From Bolinopsis microptera (lineage: Eukaryota; Ctenophora; Tentaculata; Lobata; Bolinopsidae), in contig NC_087083.1 in the NCBI RefSeq assembly GCF_026151205.1, positions 9,173,460 through 9,237,459 on the forward strand: a DNA stretch of 64,000 nt. Reading direction: 5' to 3'. Numbering within the stretch: the first letter of the stretch is position 1; each line of letters begins with the position of its first letter. The notes below the pieces were generated by a model that had not been told where the DNA came from, searched no databases, and worked only from the letters and a program-made list of their open reading frames with translations. This document shows, piece after piece, positions 21,778 through 31,879 of the stretch. The translations under genes were made by a program, and so were the position numbers.

Positions 21778-22113
21778 TCAACTTCGAATGAGGAGATCGG
21801 GGTTCGATATGATTGGGCTGTAACCAACATCCTGGTAAAGTACTTGATCCACTTTAAAGCCGGTGACCCTTGTCCCTTTACCATTAGATATGAATCTTGA
21901 TATTCCATTGTCTGCTAAATCCTTGAGATTTTTACTACATTTTCTAACCTCTGTAATGGTGTCGTAGTCGCCCGTTCCAATAATCTCGTCAATTATCATG
22001 GACAGTATGTCGTTCGGTATGTTTACCGTAAATCTCTTTCTCAACCACTTCTGTGTGCAGTCAACATAGTGATGGTTTTTGGATTTACACGATGTGCAAC
22101 GTCTGATCGTCAT
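21778..22113 (-). CDS. Small protein with a CCHC zinc knuckle and F-box-like segment
   Basis: ATG at 22,113, 111 residues, TATA-like AT run at 22,128-22,145 just upstream. Residues 6-19 form a canonical C-x2-C-x4-H-x4-C knuckle (CTSCKSKNHHYVDC). Residues about 31-65 (IPNDILSMIIDEIIG...VRKCSKNLKDLAD) follow the F-box pattern of a proline, then I/L-x-x-I/L-I, then a [S/C]K.[L/F]..LA. helix. F-box proteins recruit substrates to SCF ubiquitin ligases, and zinc knuckles bind nucleic acid or protein. The combination is my reading and no close family is recognised. A second frame (21,654-21,908) overlaps the 3' half and could be a shifted or alternatively spliced C-terminus. It sits just outside the MITE-like element at 22,176-23,036. 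Confidence 0.5.
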   Translation of the reverse strand: MTIRRCTSCKSKNHHYVDCTQKWLRKRFTVNIPNDILSMIIDEIIGTGDYDTITEVRKCSKNLKDLADNGISRFISNGKGTRVTGFKVDQVLYQDVGYSPIISNPDLLIRS

Positions 22114-22175
22114 TTTCTCTGCGATTATATAATATATATATATCACGTTTTAAAATAGGATCTAACTATAACTAT

Positions 22176-23036
22176 TAGTAGAGGCTCTTACGGGCAAAAA
22201 GACGTGTTTTCTGCTACGAGTTTAGAGACCTAACCGCTAATTGGACACAATAGTATGATGTCTAAGGATCGATAATATGTTAAGAAGTATAAATTTGGCC
22301 TTATTAGTCACGTGCTATACCAATGCGCGTTTTAAACTTTGACAGTCTATTACTCTAAGGCAAATAAAGTAATTATATCCAAATTTTGTCAGCAATAAGA
22401 TCACATTATTTTCTATTTAGTGTGAAAATATGAGCTAGAACGGACATAATCTCGCTGAGTTATAGCTGTTTGAAATTTATGATGAACGCGCGGGTGCCAA
22501 TTGATAACAACTAAATGCTTTTGCGCGTAGTGCGCGTCGAAAATTTGGCAAAAACGCTTGCGGAGTGACAATATTCAAACTTCGATTAAGTATATGAAGT
22601 GGGTACTTCTCGGAAAGGAAAAATTTAGGCAAACACGATGTGACTATTTTTGGGTTGATTTAATACAACTGCAAAAAATTATTCAAACTTAAAGCAAAAA
22701 AGTCAAAATTTTTACCACTTTTTTGGATTTTTACCTCAGAACAAATAGAGGGATTTGTTTTATTTTTATACAATCTTGTGCGGCTGTCTTTTAGCTATCT
22801 TTATGCAAGTTTTGCCGACATGCCAACAAAATTAACTTGCTCAAAATATCAAAAAACATGGTTTTTTGGCCTATTTTTGGCCCAAAAATCGGTTTTTTGC
22901 GATTTTACCCCAGAACAATCAGTCCAATCATCTTGAAACCACTTTCAATCGATTCTACGGTCAAAAATACGTCTAGTAAGGTGTATCTGGGGTCCCTAAC
23001 GTATCGAGCAGACAATGCCCGTAAGAGCCTCTACTA
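22176..23036. mobile_element. MITE-like element with perfect 21-bp terminal inverted repeats
   Basis: TAGTAGAGGCTCTTACGGGCA (22,176-22,196; 21 bp) is matched exactly inverted at 23,016-23,036. A TAT trinucleotide flanks both ends and may be a target-site duplication. The 861-bp body has no transposase; the 68-residue frame at 22,837-23,043 runs into the TIR and is spurious. Confidence 0.7.
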
Positions 23037-23881
23037 TATATAAGAGATTAATCCCCGGAGACCAACGCGCGCGGGTGAATTAGCTGTATTGTAGGGTTGT
23101 TTTGTTTCGTCAGTAAAATTACCGTAGATGGTCTCCGGAGAAGGTCATGGAACTGCAAACCGGAGAAATATCCGGAGAAATAATAGTAAACGATCTCCGT
23201 CTAATAATTTGGCATTCTACGATCTTCTCACTTTTGGAGAAATAAAATAACCGGTCAATCTTTATATACATAAACACATCTCCATTTTTATACCGGCGAG
23301 CATCATCATTTATATAGCGCTTTATCGGAATATCTCATTTATATAGCGGTTCATATGCACGTGCAATTTATATAGCGGCGAACTTCAACTTTAAAATGTA
23401 GGCGGTTAATCATCAGTTCTATTCTAAGAGCTCTATTCATAAAAGTGAGGTTGCTTTACTACAGTTGCCTAATGAAACCTTTTACCTGGTGAGATGAATG
23501 GTGAATGGGTGAATTGATAAGTGAATGAATTTGAGGTACCTGATGATTACCTCCTGTAGTATAGCTATATAGCTGGCCACTGTAGTGCACCCTCACTTAT
23601 CCTTACCTTACGTTAATATAAGTATTTATAGTATATAGGCCGGTTCCGTTGTCGGCCAGGATCGCCGTATTAGCCACGCTGAGGGCTTTGTTAAGTAGTA
23701 TATAAATTAATTGGTGGTGATTTCATGGTTTATCTTATCAGCTTATAGTTATACCTTTGGTGACCGGATTGGTGAGTGTGCTGCATGCTTTGTGAAGACA
23801 CACATGTTGTTTTATACAATGAAACGCGTCTTAGGGTTTAGTTAAATTAAATGCTACAAATATCATACTGTATAATCTGGC
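23037..23881. other. Gene-free stretch with short inverted and direct words
   Basis: CCGGAGACCA (23,055) and TGGTCTCCGG (23,131) form an inverted pair. ATTTATATAGCG occurs three times within 23,309-23,374. No coding frame is supported. Confidence 0.45.
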
Positions 23882-23994
23882 GTGCTCGTCGCGCACGACA
23901 CAGATGCCACTGTTTTGTGTCGCCCAACTTTTTCGTCTCACACTTCTTCGATCATTCTCGTGGTTTTCGCCGTGAGTTTACTCTTCCCAATCAT

Positions 23995-24279
23995 TCACCA
24001 GTTTGTCTCGCCCACTACAGTTGACATGTTTAGTAATGTCAGCGCGTTTATATTTGACATATCTACTAGCGCCCGGCTTCCTTTTCTGTCAACTTGGATC
24101 CCTGGCCCTTTTGGTCTCCAGCTGAGATCGCAGATCGTCACTTCAGTTTCTTCCTCCAGTTCACGGACGGCGGGCGCCATCATAATCTTTTTTAAGACCT
24201 TTAACGCGCCCAATAGCGCCGAGGATGGTCCCACGATGGAAACTCGCCGGACCGCATTGCATGTGTATGCTTCCGCCAT
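23995..24279 (-). CDS. Hypothetical protein, GC-richer than surroundings
   Basis: ATG at 24,279, 94 residues. The sequence has plausible coding texture: a hydrophobic helix (SIVGPSSALLGALKVLKKIM), an acidic block (RELEEETEVTI), and a GTP/sugar-protein-like but unidentified end. Base composition is near 50% GC against about 35% around it, with CpGs, so it may be a transferred or transposon-derived segment. A longer plus-strand frame (23,882-24,367) overlaps it completely. I prefer the minus strand because its peptide is less serine/phenylalanine-skewed, but this is weak. No family recognised. Confidence 0.3.
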   Translation of the reverse strand: MAEAYTCNAVRRVSIVGPSSALLGALKVLKKIMMAPAVRELEEETEVTICDLSWRPKGPGIQVDRKGSRALVDMSNINALTLLNMSTVVGETNW

Positions 24280-24620
24280 AATATCCGGCTGTGGGGGGGT
24301 GTTACCTAAGCTCAGGAAAGGATCCCCATATAGCCTAATTCTGGAAGGATCTATCGGGAACAGGTAGTACTAGTAGTGCGAGAAAATGTGATGAGGTATT
24401 ATGTATATTAACCGCATATTATGCATTATACAACAGAACTTAACTTAAGTATAAACCAATCTTAACATCAATATCTTGATACCATTTGAAGCAACGATAA
24501 CAATATGACCAACAACAAAAAAAACTTCCCCATTTGTTCTTGTACTTTTCTCTTTTTTTCTTTTTTTTTCTCGTTAATCATAGCAACTCTGATTACACCC
24601 TTAGCTTCTGCAAGCCTTAT

Positions 24621-25022
24621 TCATCGTTCACCACTCTTTAGGGATGAGTCTAGATAGCTATCGAAAATGATATGAATCACCTCAGCAGTAGGGTTATTCT
24701 TCAAACTTCTTACAAACGTTTCAGCAATCATGGAACCGAATGTCCAAGAGATATGCTTCCAGGTTAGATTAAAACAAAGTGGCACAGAAGATTTTTGAAC
24801 AGCTTTGTCAATACTGTGGCCTCTGATGAAAGACATAAAATCAATAACAACAGAATTACTTTCACCTGGAAGGTAGTTGTAATCGTCTACTGTCACTGTC
24901 AGCTTTGCACGGCTTTCAACGTCTCCGGACATTTCATGTTTTCTGGGATTCTCCATAAGCATGCCATCAAACAGAGGACTATACCTAAAAGGATTATTTC
25001 TGTAATACTTCACGTAGATCAC
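24621..25022 (-). CDS. Fragment of a transposon-associated protein found widely in invertebrates
   Basis: An open minus-strand frame of 133 codons, with the first ATG at 24,962. The segment SVVIDFMSFIRG, about 45 residues, then HIIFDSYLDSSLKSGER follows a pattern I associate with repetitive cnidarian, sponge and mollusc predicted proteins (IDxMA...; V.FD.Y...S.K..ER.RRG). Their function is unknown and they usually lie among retroelements. Here the frame stops right after GER, where the family normally continues with basic residues and a long C-terminal part. The 5' end is also open, so this is an incomplete copy. The family assignment is from memory of the motif. Confidence 0.45.
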   Translation of the reverse strand: MIYVKYYRNNPFRYSPLFDGMLMENPRKHEMSGDVESRAKLTVTVDDYNYLPGESNSVVIDFMSFIRGHSIDKAVQKSSVPLCFNLTWKHISWTFGSMIAETFVRSLKNNPTAEVIHIIFDSYLDSSLKSGER

Positions 25023-25125
25023 CTTTCTTTTCTTTGGCTATGTTCAAAGTTTTAATTCATCTTCGGCGAAGCACGTCGCGTCCTTTTTCGTACTTCACCG
25101 TTACGCCACGCGGTTGTTCAGGGAA

Positions 25126-25589
25126 TGTCTCTCTGCTAATGGTGTTTAGTAGGTTTTAATATTGTACGTATATTAGTTCACATAAAATGAAGAAAAACAC
25201 AAATTTAGTCGGAGAAAAAAGAAAGAAAAAGAAAAAAAAAAGAAAAAATATTAGCGCTAATAATTAACGATACGACATGAAGTAGAGAACGATTTTAGAA
25301 TGATATAATTCGGCAGGGTATCGCATTCCTTATAGTTCATATTATTTGTATAGAGGTAGCTTCGCAGTAACAACAAGGACAAAAGGTAACCTTGTTTAGT
25401 CGCCCAAATTTGCCAATCTGTTGAGGCCGAGTGCCCATTATACAATACCCTCCTCATTGATCTCATCTTCAAAGTGCTTTTCCATCATCCTACTGAGTTG
25501 TAGGCTATTATTCCATTGCGAAAATGATGGCATATAATACTGTCATACTATAATTGTAACTGAACTTGTAATTAATGTAAAAAGTAATT
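25126..25589. repeat. Direct repeat copy 1 (copy 2 at 27,000-27,520)
   Basis: Both copies start with ATGTCTCT.TGCTAAT and GTGTTTAGTAGG, pass through an A/G-rich tract, GCAGGGTATCGCA and GCCAATCTGTTGAGG, and end in a TGTAACTGAACTTGTAA block. The minus strand of each has coding-like but broken frames containing a hydrophobic segment (25,257-25,472). They are probably the 3' ends of two copies of one gene. The 1.9-kb spacing could also suggest LTR-like repeats. Confidence 0.6.
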
Positions 25590-25875
25590 TTAAACAAGTA
25601 ATTGTCTTGTAACTGGTTTCCTTGTGATCCCATTTAAGACTATCGTGTCCCATGCTATATTTATATTTGTCGACTGATTTTCAGTCAGCCTCGACCTAAC
25701 GGTCATCCTTTCCAAGATTACCTCCGCAAACTCAAAAGCAGAACAATCATCCATCTGACGCGGACGATTCGAAGCATCAATACTCCTATAGTATCTGGTG
25801 GTGTAGTTGTCAAAAGGATCCTTCGTTATTTAAACCAATATCTGAAATCCTCGTCTGATTTTTCCGTCTCACAGA
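25590..25875 (-). pseudogene. Coding-like fragment of the 25-43 kb element
   Basis: Minus strand from about 25,828 to the TAA at 25,590 reads an uninterrupted ~79-codon frame containing DPFDNYTTRYYRSI, MDDCSAFEFAEVILERM and NINIAWDTIVLNGITRKP. A second block in another frame upstream (ETEKSDEDFRYWFK, after TTACAG at about 25,872) may be joined by a frameshift. A DNA relative (CCCTTCGACAACTAT) occurs near 42,760, so it belongs to the repeated element. No family recognised. Confidence 0.45.
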
Positions 25876-26117
25876 TACCTGTAATTTGAATTTCATCATA
25901 AACCATTACATTAATTTACCATTATCTCAATATGAAGGAAGAAATTGAGAAATAACGGCTTCTTAAACTCAAATGGTTTGATAAGCCGTCTTGTACACTG
26001 TATGCTTGTATCATCAAGAGCAAATATTATGCAAAAAATTACTGAATATCAATCAATAAAATTGTTATCCGAATAAATATCTTACATCGCTCCCCGAACA
26101 CGTTTCCGTTGGTTGAA

Positions 26118-26330
26118 TTAGTGTTCGGATGTGCAATGGATCTTATAAGCGACTGATAGCATCCCATTTCTCATATAGTACTCGTAGATTAGTACTCTCT
26201 GCCAACAGTTGTCGTGGTTTGTTGGTCTTACGTTGAAAATCGACTTAAATAGGACAGCTGCGTTTTTGTAACTGTCAATTTTCACATGATCTTGAGGTAC
26301 ACATTCAAGCACGTTGATTAAAAGCTTGAA
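26118..26330 (-). pseudogene. Coding-like fragment, unrecognised
   Basis: A minus-strand open frame of about 66 codons with normal amino-acid texture (NVLECVPQDHVKIDS, NVRPTNHDNCWQRVLIYEYY) that stops at 26,118. Its end (GAATTAGTGTTCGGATGTGC on the plus strand) recurs in each ~3-kb tandem unit (31,815, 34,880, 37,960), but the rest does not. It is part of the same element family and has no ATG at its start. Confidence 0.4.
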
Positions 26331-26557
26331 GTCTCACTTCCGGACCCATGGTAACGTTGTGAAAGCCTTCGTTGGTTAGCACTTAGCTCTAACGTTAACG
26401 AATAGTTTTTTCCTGGGGGTTTGTGTCCATGTTAATATTTGGTTCAGCGTTGTTAACCGTTGTAATTTCCTTTTGAAGGAATTGATTGCTATCAGCCTGA
26501 GTGTTGGCTAGAGACGTTGATTCTAGAATATTAGTAATAGAAATAGGGGATAGTGTA

Positions 26558-26878
26558 TTACTTTCGTTCGTTGATTTTTTGAGAAGATTCGTTGTCTATA
26601 ATGACTAATTCATCATTCATGGCGTTGATTTCCATGTCTACCTCATAGTCGCTATTTGACTGAGAGGATGGAATGTCTAAGCTATCGTTGAAAATGTTTT
26701 GTAGCATAGGGCTATTATCAATACTGACCTTGTCCAGTGTTTCTCGTTGACTTGTTATTGATTCTTCATGACCCGTTGATTTGGTCGTTGAATTCGTTGG
26801 TACACTATGATCCATAGTTTCCTGCCTTTCCTCTAGGAGCTCAGCTTCGTCATCTGTGTGATCGTTGACTGCGCTCAT
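26558..26878 (-). CDS. Acidic, serine/asparagine-rich protein of the 25-43 kb element
   Basis: ATG at 26,878, 106 residues, strongly acidic and low in hydrophobics (DDEAELLEERQETMDHSV at the start), likely disordered. A degenerate copy (about 41,950-42,170, minus) keeps the same start region with several one-base indels. In the tandem units the corresponding place holds a different polar protein (30,688-30,942), so the element has alternative N-terminal parts. CGTTGA/TCAACG words are dense here. Function unknown. Confidence 0.5.
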   Translation of the reverse strand: MSAVNDHTDDEAELLEERQETMDHSVPTNSTTKSTGHEESITSQRETLDKVSIDNSPMLQNIFNDSLDIPSSQSNSDYEVDMEINAMNDELVIIDNESSQKINERK

Positions 26879-26999
26879 AAATTACTGGAAGAAGAGATAA
26901 CGGGCCCTCGACTATGAGCATAATTTTATTTCCCGGAAGGAAGTCTTCAGGGGCAAGAGGACGATGCGACTGCCTATTATTCTCCCGAGGTTGTCCAGG

Positions 27000-27520
27000 A
27001 GATGTCTGTCTCTGCTAATAGTGTTTAGTAGGTTGTAATATTTTACGTATATTAGTTCATATACAAATTCAGAAAAATACAAATTTAGCCGGAGAAAAAA
27101 GGAAAAAAAAAGAAAAAATAGAGAAAAAGAAAAGAAAAAAAGAAACAAAAATGAGCGCAAATAATTAACGATACGACATGATATGAAGAAAAGAAGCATT
27201 TTATAATGATATTTTTCGGCAGGGTATCGCAATCCTATTAGTGATTATATTATTTGTATTGAGGTTATAGCTTCGCAGTAACAATAAGAACGAAAGGTAA
27301 CCTTGTTTAGTCGCTCAAATTTGCCAATCTGTTGAGGGTTGATTGGCCATTATCTAATACCCTTCTCATTGATCTCATCTTCAAACTGCTTTTCCATCAT
27401 CCTACTGAGTTGTAGCCTATTAAATTATTCCATTGCGAAAATGATGGCATAGAATACTGTCACGATATAATTGTAACTGAACTTGTAAATGTAAAAAATA
27501 ATTTTAAACAAATAATTGTT
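27000..27520. repeat. Direct repeat copy 2 (copy 1 at 25,126-25,589)
   Basis: Same block order as copy 1 with small indels. The minus-strand frame 26,912-27,232 runs across its A/G-rich tract and gives an F-rich, non-credible peptide. Confidence 0.6.
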
Positions 27521-27554
27521 TTGTAAGTGGTCTCCTTGTGAGACCTCAAGCAAC

Positions 27555-27905
27555 ATAACAGTGTCAAACAGAGGGGATTTCTCGAGATGATTCTAATGGA
27601 TATCTTTTCCCCCAAACTTCGCTGAGAAGGTGACTGCTTTTGAAAATCCCAAGGGATGCACAAGGGCACTGCATGGGCAGTTCGCTTGTGCATCTTCAAG
27701 TGCCATAGGTTTCCTGGAATTGCAATGTAATAAGTTTCTTATATAACCGCTCCTGTATTCTGTATGTTGCAGAAACCTGGGAAAATATCAATTTGTTAAT
27801 AAAGCTAAGTGTCATATTCAATACCAGAAAAATAGCATAAAAATGTAACACCAAACATAACAAAAAAGCGTTCAACTCAATAATTAAACTAGTTATGTAA
27901 CAGAT
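27555..27905 (-). pseudogene. Degenerate RPA1-C-like exon copy and adjoining intron
   Basis: TTGCATTGCAATTCCAG-like acceptor sequence (about 27,712-27,730) precedes a short EDAQANCPC remnant of the zinc ribbon. The upstream part matches the intron sequence of 19,951-20,040 and 1,390-1,490 (GGAAAATATCAATTTGTT). This is the third copy of this dispersed exon. Confidence 0.5.
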
Positions 27906-28039
27906 TGCCAATGAGGAGGATAAATTGAAATTCTAGGAGTAGATTGTATGAAAAATACCCTAATCATAAAAAATACTTACAGACCCTCCTACTCGAGTCG
28001 TTTAGCGGTTCTTTTCAGCCTACTAGTACTATCCCAAAT

Positions 28040-28250
28040 GTTAAATGTATTTTATTTTCAACATAAAATTTAACACTTAACATACTTCTAAGCCTAGTCT
28101 CGTCGTTATTTGATATTTCAATAAAAATATTAAGTTAACATTTAACATACTTCTGATAGTCCCTGTCTCGCCTTTCTTTCTATTAGGTTAACACTTAACA
28201 TACTTCTTGGCCTTGTCTTGCCGTTCTCTAAGTAAATATTATGAATCTTA
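28040..28250. repeat. Tandem sub-repeats with TTAACATACTTCT
   Basis: Four units of about 55-65 bp, each with AACATACTTCT plus CCTTGTCTTGCCG-type words. The same units recur at 31,880-32,040, 34,945-35,095 and 38,025-38,125. Confidence 0.7.
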
Positions 28251-28336
28251 TTATATTTCGACTCGTCTTTCGTTTTATACTATTACTATTTACTATTCGT
28301 TAACTTTTTAAAAATATTTACATTTAGTTAATCACA

Positions 28337-28397
28337 ACGTGTGTTACGCGTAGATGATAATAATAAGTTAATAATAATAACATTAAAAATAATATTC
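28337..28397. repeat. Boundary sequence of the ~3-kb tandem units
   Basis: AACGTGTGTTACGCGTAGATGATAATAATAAGTT... is also at 29,768, 32,801 and 35,869, where tandem units meet. Here it abuts the ORF at 28,383-28,613. Confidence 0.7.
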
Positions 28398-28613
28398 ATG
28401 GAACTCTCTGGGCGGTTTACTGCCGTGAAACAGTAGGGGCATGACGTGTTTGCATAGAGCTGTCGCGAGCTGTGGTCCCTGCTCCTCGTCGTCGAGCATT
28501 ATATCGGGCGTCTTTGTCGTGGTTCTCCTGGCGAGCTGTCGCGCCGCCTCATGAAAGCGGGGCGACGGTATGATCTCTTCGTGGTTCCATTCTGACATCG
28601 GTGGGTTTGTCAT
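28383..28613 (-). CDS. Truncated ORF related to 38,171-38,520
   Basis: ATG at 28,613, 76 residues. The N-terminus (MSEWNHEEIIPSPRFHEAAR) is followed by a basic stretch, an acidic stretch (IMLDDEEQG) and TALCKHVMPLLFHGSKPPRE. The last segment matches ALSTHVLPLLFLGGKPPRN at 38,440, where the frame continues for another ~80 residues. Here the protein is cut by the repeat boundary at 28,397. Preservation of the peptide over two diverged copies indicates real coding origin. Family unknown. Confidence 0.45.
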   Translation of the reverse strand: MTNPPMSEWNHEEIIPSPRFHEAARQLARRTTTKTPDIMLDDEEQGPQLATALCKHVMPLLFHGSKPPREFHEYYF

Positions 28614-28639
28614 GTTGCTGCTGTGGAAGAATAGGGTTA

Positions 28640-29089
28640 GTAGCGTTAAAACACCGGCTGGGGGGAGTAGCTTTTATTTTCGTAACGTACAAATTTACGG
28701 CGTATTTTGCCGAATTTCAAGCTTGGCTGCTGACGTCCACATTGACATCAGTTTTTTTTTTTTTTTCTTGAAGTCCAATGACTTCATCGTCGACTTAGTT
28801 GACGTTTTACTAATATATAGCTTCGACTTATATCGGGCGTTATATATTTTTCTTAAAAAATTCGAGCTTGCTTTAGACGTTAATTTAAAACATGATTTTT
28901 ACTTCACTCCTGACCTCATAACGTTACTCGTTATATACACTTGACATTCATCGTAGTACGAGACAGAACTCACAATTTGAATATCTATAAGTAACCAGTC
29001 ATCATCTAGTGTACTTCGGTGGTTTATCCTACTATATTTACAATTAACCTGGTTCTTCTCCGCCCAATAACTCACATATGCTTTATCTT
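28640..29089. other. No convincing gene
   Basis: A plus-strand frame (28,570-28,944, 124 residues) exists but is F/L/I-rich around a poly-T run and has no recognisable features. Probably a decayed part of the element. Confidence 0.35.
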
Positions 29090-29555
29090 AACTGTTGGCG
29101 GAATCGGCAATACTCCGCCGTTACATCTGCAGGAATAATATCTTAAAACTTATATAGCGCGGCGCTTGTACATTTCTCACATCTCACACACTCGTCACAC
29201 CACATGTTTCACGTGAGTCAGTCATCGCCATAATACACTTGGACGGCTTATCCTAAATTACCTACCTACTTATCCTGACTCACCTTCGCTCATCGCGGCA
29301 ACGACCATTTGTCGGCATCTGCAGGAATATCATGCTACTTCGCTTGAGATGTCTCACACTGTAACTTAATTCGTAATAAACGGGGCCCTGCTGGTTTAAC
29401 TTTCACTTGCGTTGACTATTCTAGGGCTCGCGAGCCACATGCTCCGCGACTACACACGCTTTCAGGAACTGCGCTGTTACAGAGAGTACTGAATATAAAA
29501 TCCAAAGGGGATTCAGTGGGTACCTACTACCTATCTCTATCACAACACAGCAGCT
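29090..29555. repeat. Dispersed repeat, copy 1 (copy 2 at 43,145-43,465)
   Basis: GTTGGCGGAATCGGCAATAC, CTACTTCGCTTGAGAT, AACGGGGCCCTGCTGG and GACTCGCGAG-type blocks appear in the same order near 43,150-43,460, diverged by indels. Confidence 0.6.
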
Positions 29556-30076
29556 TACTTGAATGGTTGCGCTTTTGCGCGGTTCATACGTCAACTTAAC
29601 TTAAATATTGGGGCCCCTACCAGCTGCTTGCATATGATTCACTCAAATTTGTCTCGCTCGTACATACTTCGTCACTCATTTCATTCGTCAGTACATAATT
29701 TTTGGGCTCCCCCACACAACATTTCCATTGGACACCACTTGTAAAATGAAACCCGGGGTGTACGTGCAACGTGTGTTACGCGTAGATGATAATGATAAGT
29801 TAATAATAATAACATTAAAAATAATACTTAAACTGAAACTCGGGATGTACGTGTAACGTGTGTTACGCGTAACAGCCGAGCAATAGTGATACGAGCTCGT
29901 TCGTTACAACTAGATGTAGCGTGCGATCGTGGTCGTGCGTGTGGCTCATTGCGGTCTTGCGTGACGTGCTTGTAGACATACTAACTTAAGCGAGGGGGTT
30001 AGAATGATAACAAATGTGACTGCATCGTGTACGAAAGCGGTACTCGTATAACAGTATAATATACAGCGTGATCTAA

Positions 30077-30601
30077 TTACTTTTTAGGCTGCTTTATAAC
30101 GAGGAATACCCTCGGTACGACCGGCCACATTTGACAAGTCCACGAGGGATGCACTCTTGCACTCGTGCATCTTAACTTATGACCTAGCACACAGCTGCCG
30201 TCCAGCCCTTTCATATACATTCCATTTCCGGTTGTTCGTAGGGTAGGTTGAAGTTCAACGTATCCTCGTTGAAGTCTGCTAGGGCAAGCACGTTGATTCC
30301 TACCTTCGCCTTGTATTACCCCTCTTGCTGGTGAGAGGGGATCGTTGATAGTCTCTTTTGGATTCGTTCCATAAGAACAACCATTTTCTTCCAGCTTAAT
30401 CTGCTTGTCTTCTCTCCTCATTGAATTCTTGGTGAGGAGGCACCACATTGGACGTCGTTGATCTGTCCCTATTGATTTTCTGGGCCATTCTATTAAAGGA
30501 GACTGATCTGGCCCGATCTGTATTATCTCTAGCAGTTGGGTGAGCCCTTCGTTGGTAAGGCTCCCTATTCCTTTGTTGGTGGTTCGATTCTCTTCGACCA
30601 T
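30077..30601 (-). pseudogene. Broken helical (Gag-like?) protein, unit 1
   Basis: ATG at 30,601. The first ~60 residues (IGSLTNEGLTQLLEIIQIG...) are followed by a frame change: the reading that matches the intact copy at 40,418-41,050 lies in another frame (NVLALADFNEDTLNFNLPYE near 30,240-30,300). After that the unit diverges and ends in an unrelated tail (CQMWPVVPRVFLVIKQ). It is a damaged 5' portion of the gene. The Gag-like idea rests only on its helical, charged character and association with a zinc-knuckle-free mobile element; there is no family match. Confidence 0.4.
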
Positions 30602-30687
30602 TTTGGATTTCCCTATTCTGTAGACTTGAGGTACTGGTGGGACGTGAAGTTGACGGTCGTTGATCTCGTTTGCAGCTTCCGAAGCTT

Positions 30688-30942
30688 TTAATTGGTCAAG
30701 TTGATAATTTTATTTTCTGAATTAAAATCGTTGATATATTTTAATCGAAGGCTCTCTTGTTGCCTTATTTTATCTGAAAGTGTTATTGAATGGTTAAGTT
30801 CACTTTCAGATAATTGGCTGGATATAGCCACCGTTGGTATTTGACGTTGTAATATATCAGAGTAAGTACTAAATGGATTTTTCAAAGTAGCCGTTGATTC
30901 GCTAATCGTATTGCACTTACCTGTTTTATACTCACCTGTCAT
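30688..30942 (-). CDS. Polar N-terminal protein of the tandem unit, copy 1
   Basis: ATG at 30,942, 84 residues, Ser/Asn/Thr-rich (SESTATLKNPFSTYSDILQR; SQLSESELNHSITLSDKIRQ), no membrane segment. Identical protein in unit 2 (33,761-34,015); cut in unit 3 by an extra AT pair. It could be a separate protein, or the N-terminus of the following gene if the TAA is bypassed or spliced. Function unknown. Confidence 0.4.
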   Translation of the reverse strand: MTGEYKTGKCNTISESTATLKNPFSTYSDILQRQIPTVAISSQLSESELNHSITLSDKIRQQESLRLKYINDFNSENKIINLTN

Positions 30943-31496
30943 CTGAGCTGGTCGTTGATCTCGCTCCAGATTTAACTTCCGTCTCCAGTCGAAGGGCGGA
31001 TTTAGTCGTCTTCCCGTTGATCGGAAGTTTTCGAGAAATCGGTTAGGCCTTTAGTAAATTACCAAACTACACTCTGCTACTTTAGTAAATTACCAAACTA
31101 CACTCAGCTGCTCCTTTATAAATTACCAAATGATCCGAGAAAGTAAGCACAGATTCTAACTCGTTCCAGCCAGACCGGGCCACGATCGACTTTGTTGATG
31201 TAAGTAAACAAGTGAGTAGCAATACTGGGTGTCCACGTTACTATAGCAACCGAGCATAGCCCTATAAGTATAACAACTATAAGGATACCTGTAAAGATAG
31301 TGACTTATTTATTTATTAAATTACTTATTAATTTATTTCTTAATTATTTGCGCGCGCAAATATTATTTTTTCATTTTACCAATATAATTATAAGCCGCGC
31401 AATTAATATTTTATTTTATTTTTACGTGAATCCTCATACTGTATCTTCACGCCCCTTGACTCGATGAGGTGAGTCATCGTAGAGCGCCGTGGTCCC

Positions 31497-31613
31497 TCAG
31501 CGCTGACGCCCTTGCACGAGGGACACGACGCCATTCGGTAGGTTAAACACCAACGTCCGTTCGGCTTGCGTCATGGTCCCCATTACCGATTTCCTTTTCA
31601 CGCATTGGGACAT
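31497..31613 (-). CDS. 38-residue conserved small ORF, unit 1
   Basis: ATG at 31,613 to TGA at 31,497: basic start (MSQCVKRKSVMG) then TQAERTLVFNLPNGVVSLVQG. The frame is kept in all three units, whereas most other frames in the units are broken. It may be a short exon or a small peptide gene. Confidence 0.3.
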   Translation of the reverse strand: MSQCVKRKSVMGTMTQAERTLVFNLPNGVVSLVQGRQR

Positions 31614-31879
31614 TTCGCTAAAAGAATAGTGAATTAGACTTAAAGTACAGTGCACTCTCCCAGTAATGTCGTGGCCAGCAAGATGTGAGGTGTGTGGTAT
31701 GGTTGGCTAGAGTTATAGATGTAACTAACAATGTTGGAAGCGATCGGCACTGCTAATTATGCACGTTGTATCTGCGCAGTTCACCGAGTTCCCTTACGTC
31801 GCTCACGTTTCCGCTGGTTGAATTAGTGTTCGGATGTGCAATGGATCTTAGCGACGGGTCACTTATAATACTGGGGTTT

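Noticed and set aside
23882..24367. 161-residue plus-strand ORF
   Set aside because: Overlaps the minus-strand frame; serine/phenylalanine/threonine-skewed composition and no motif.
25126..27520. LTR pair of a retrotransposon
   Set aside because: The copies lack matching TG...CA ends and a primer site, and appear to be gene 3' ends of two element copies; not excluded but not supported.
28570..28944. 124-residue plus-strand ORF
   Set aside because: Runs through a poly-T tract, is F/L/I-rich and overlaps the better supported minus-strand ORF.
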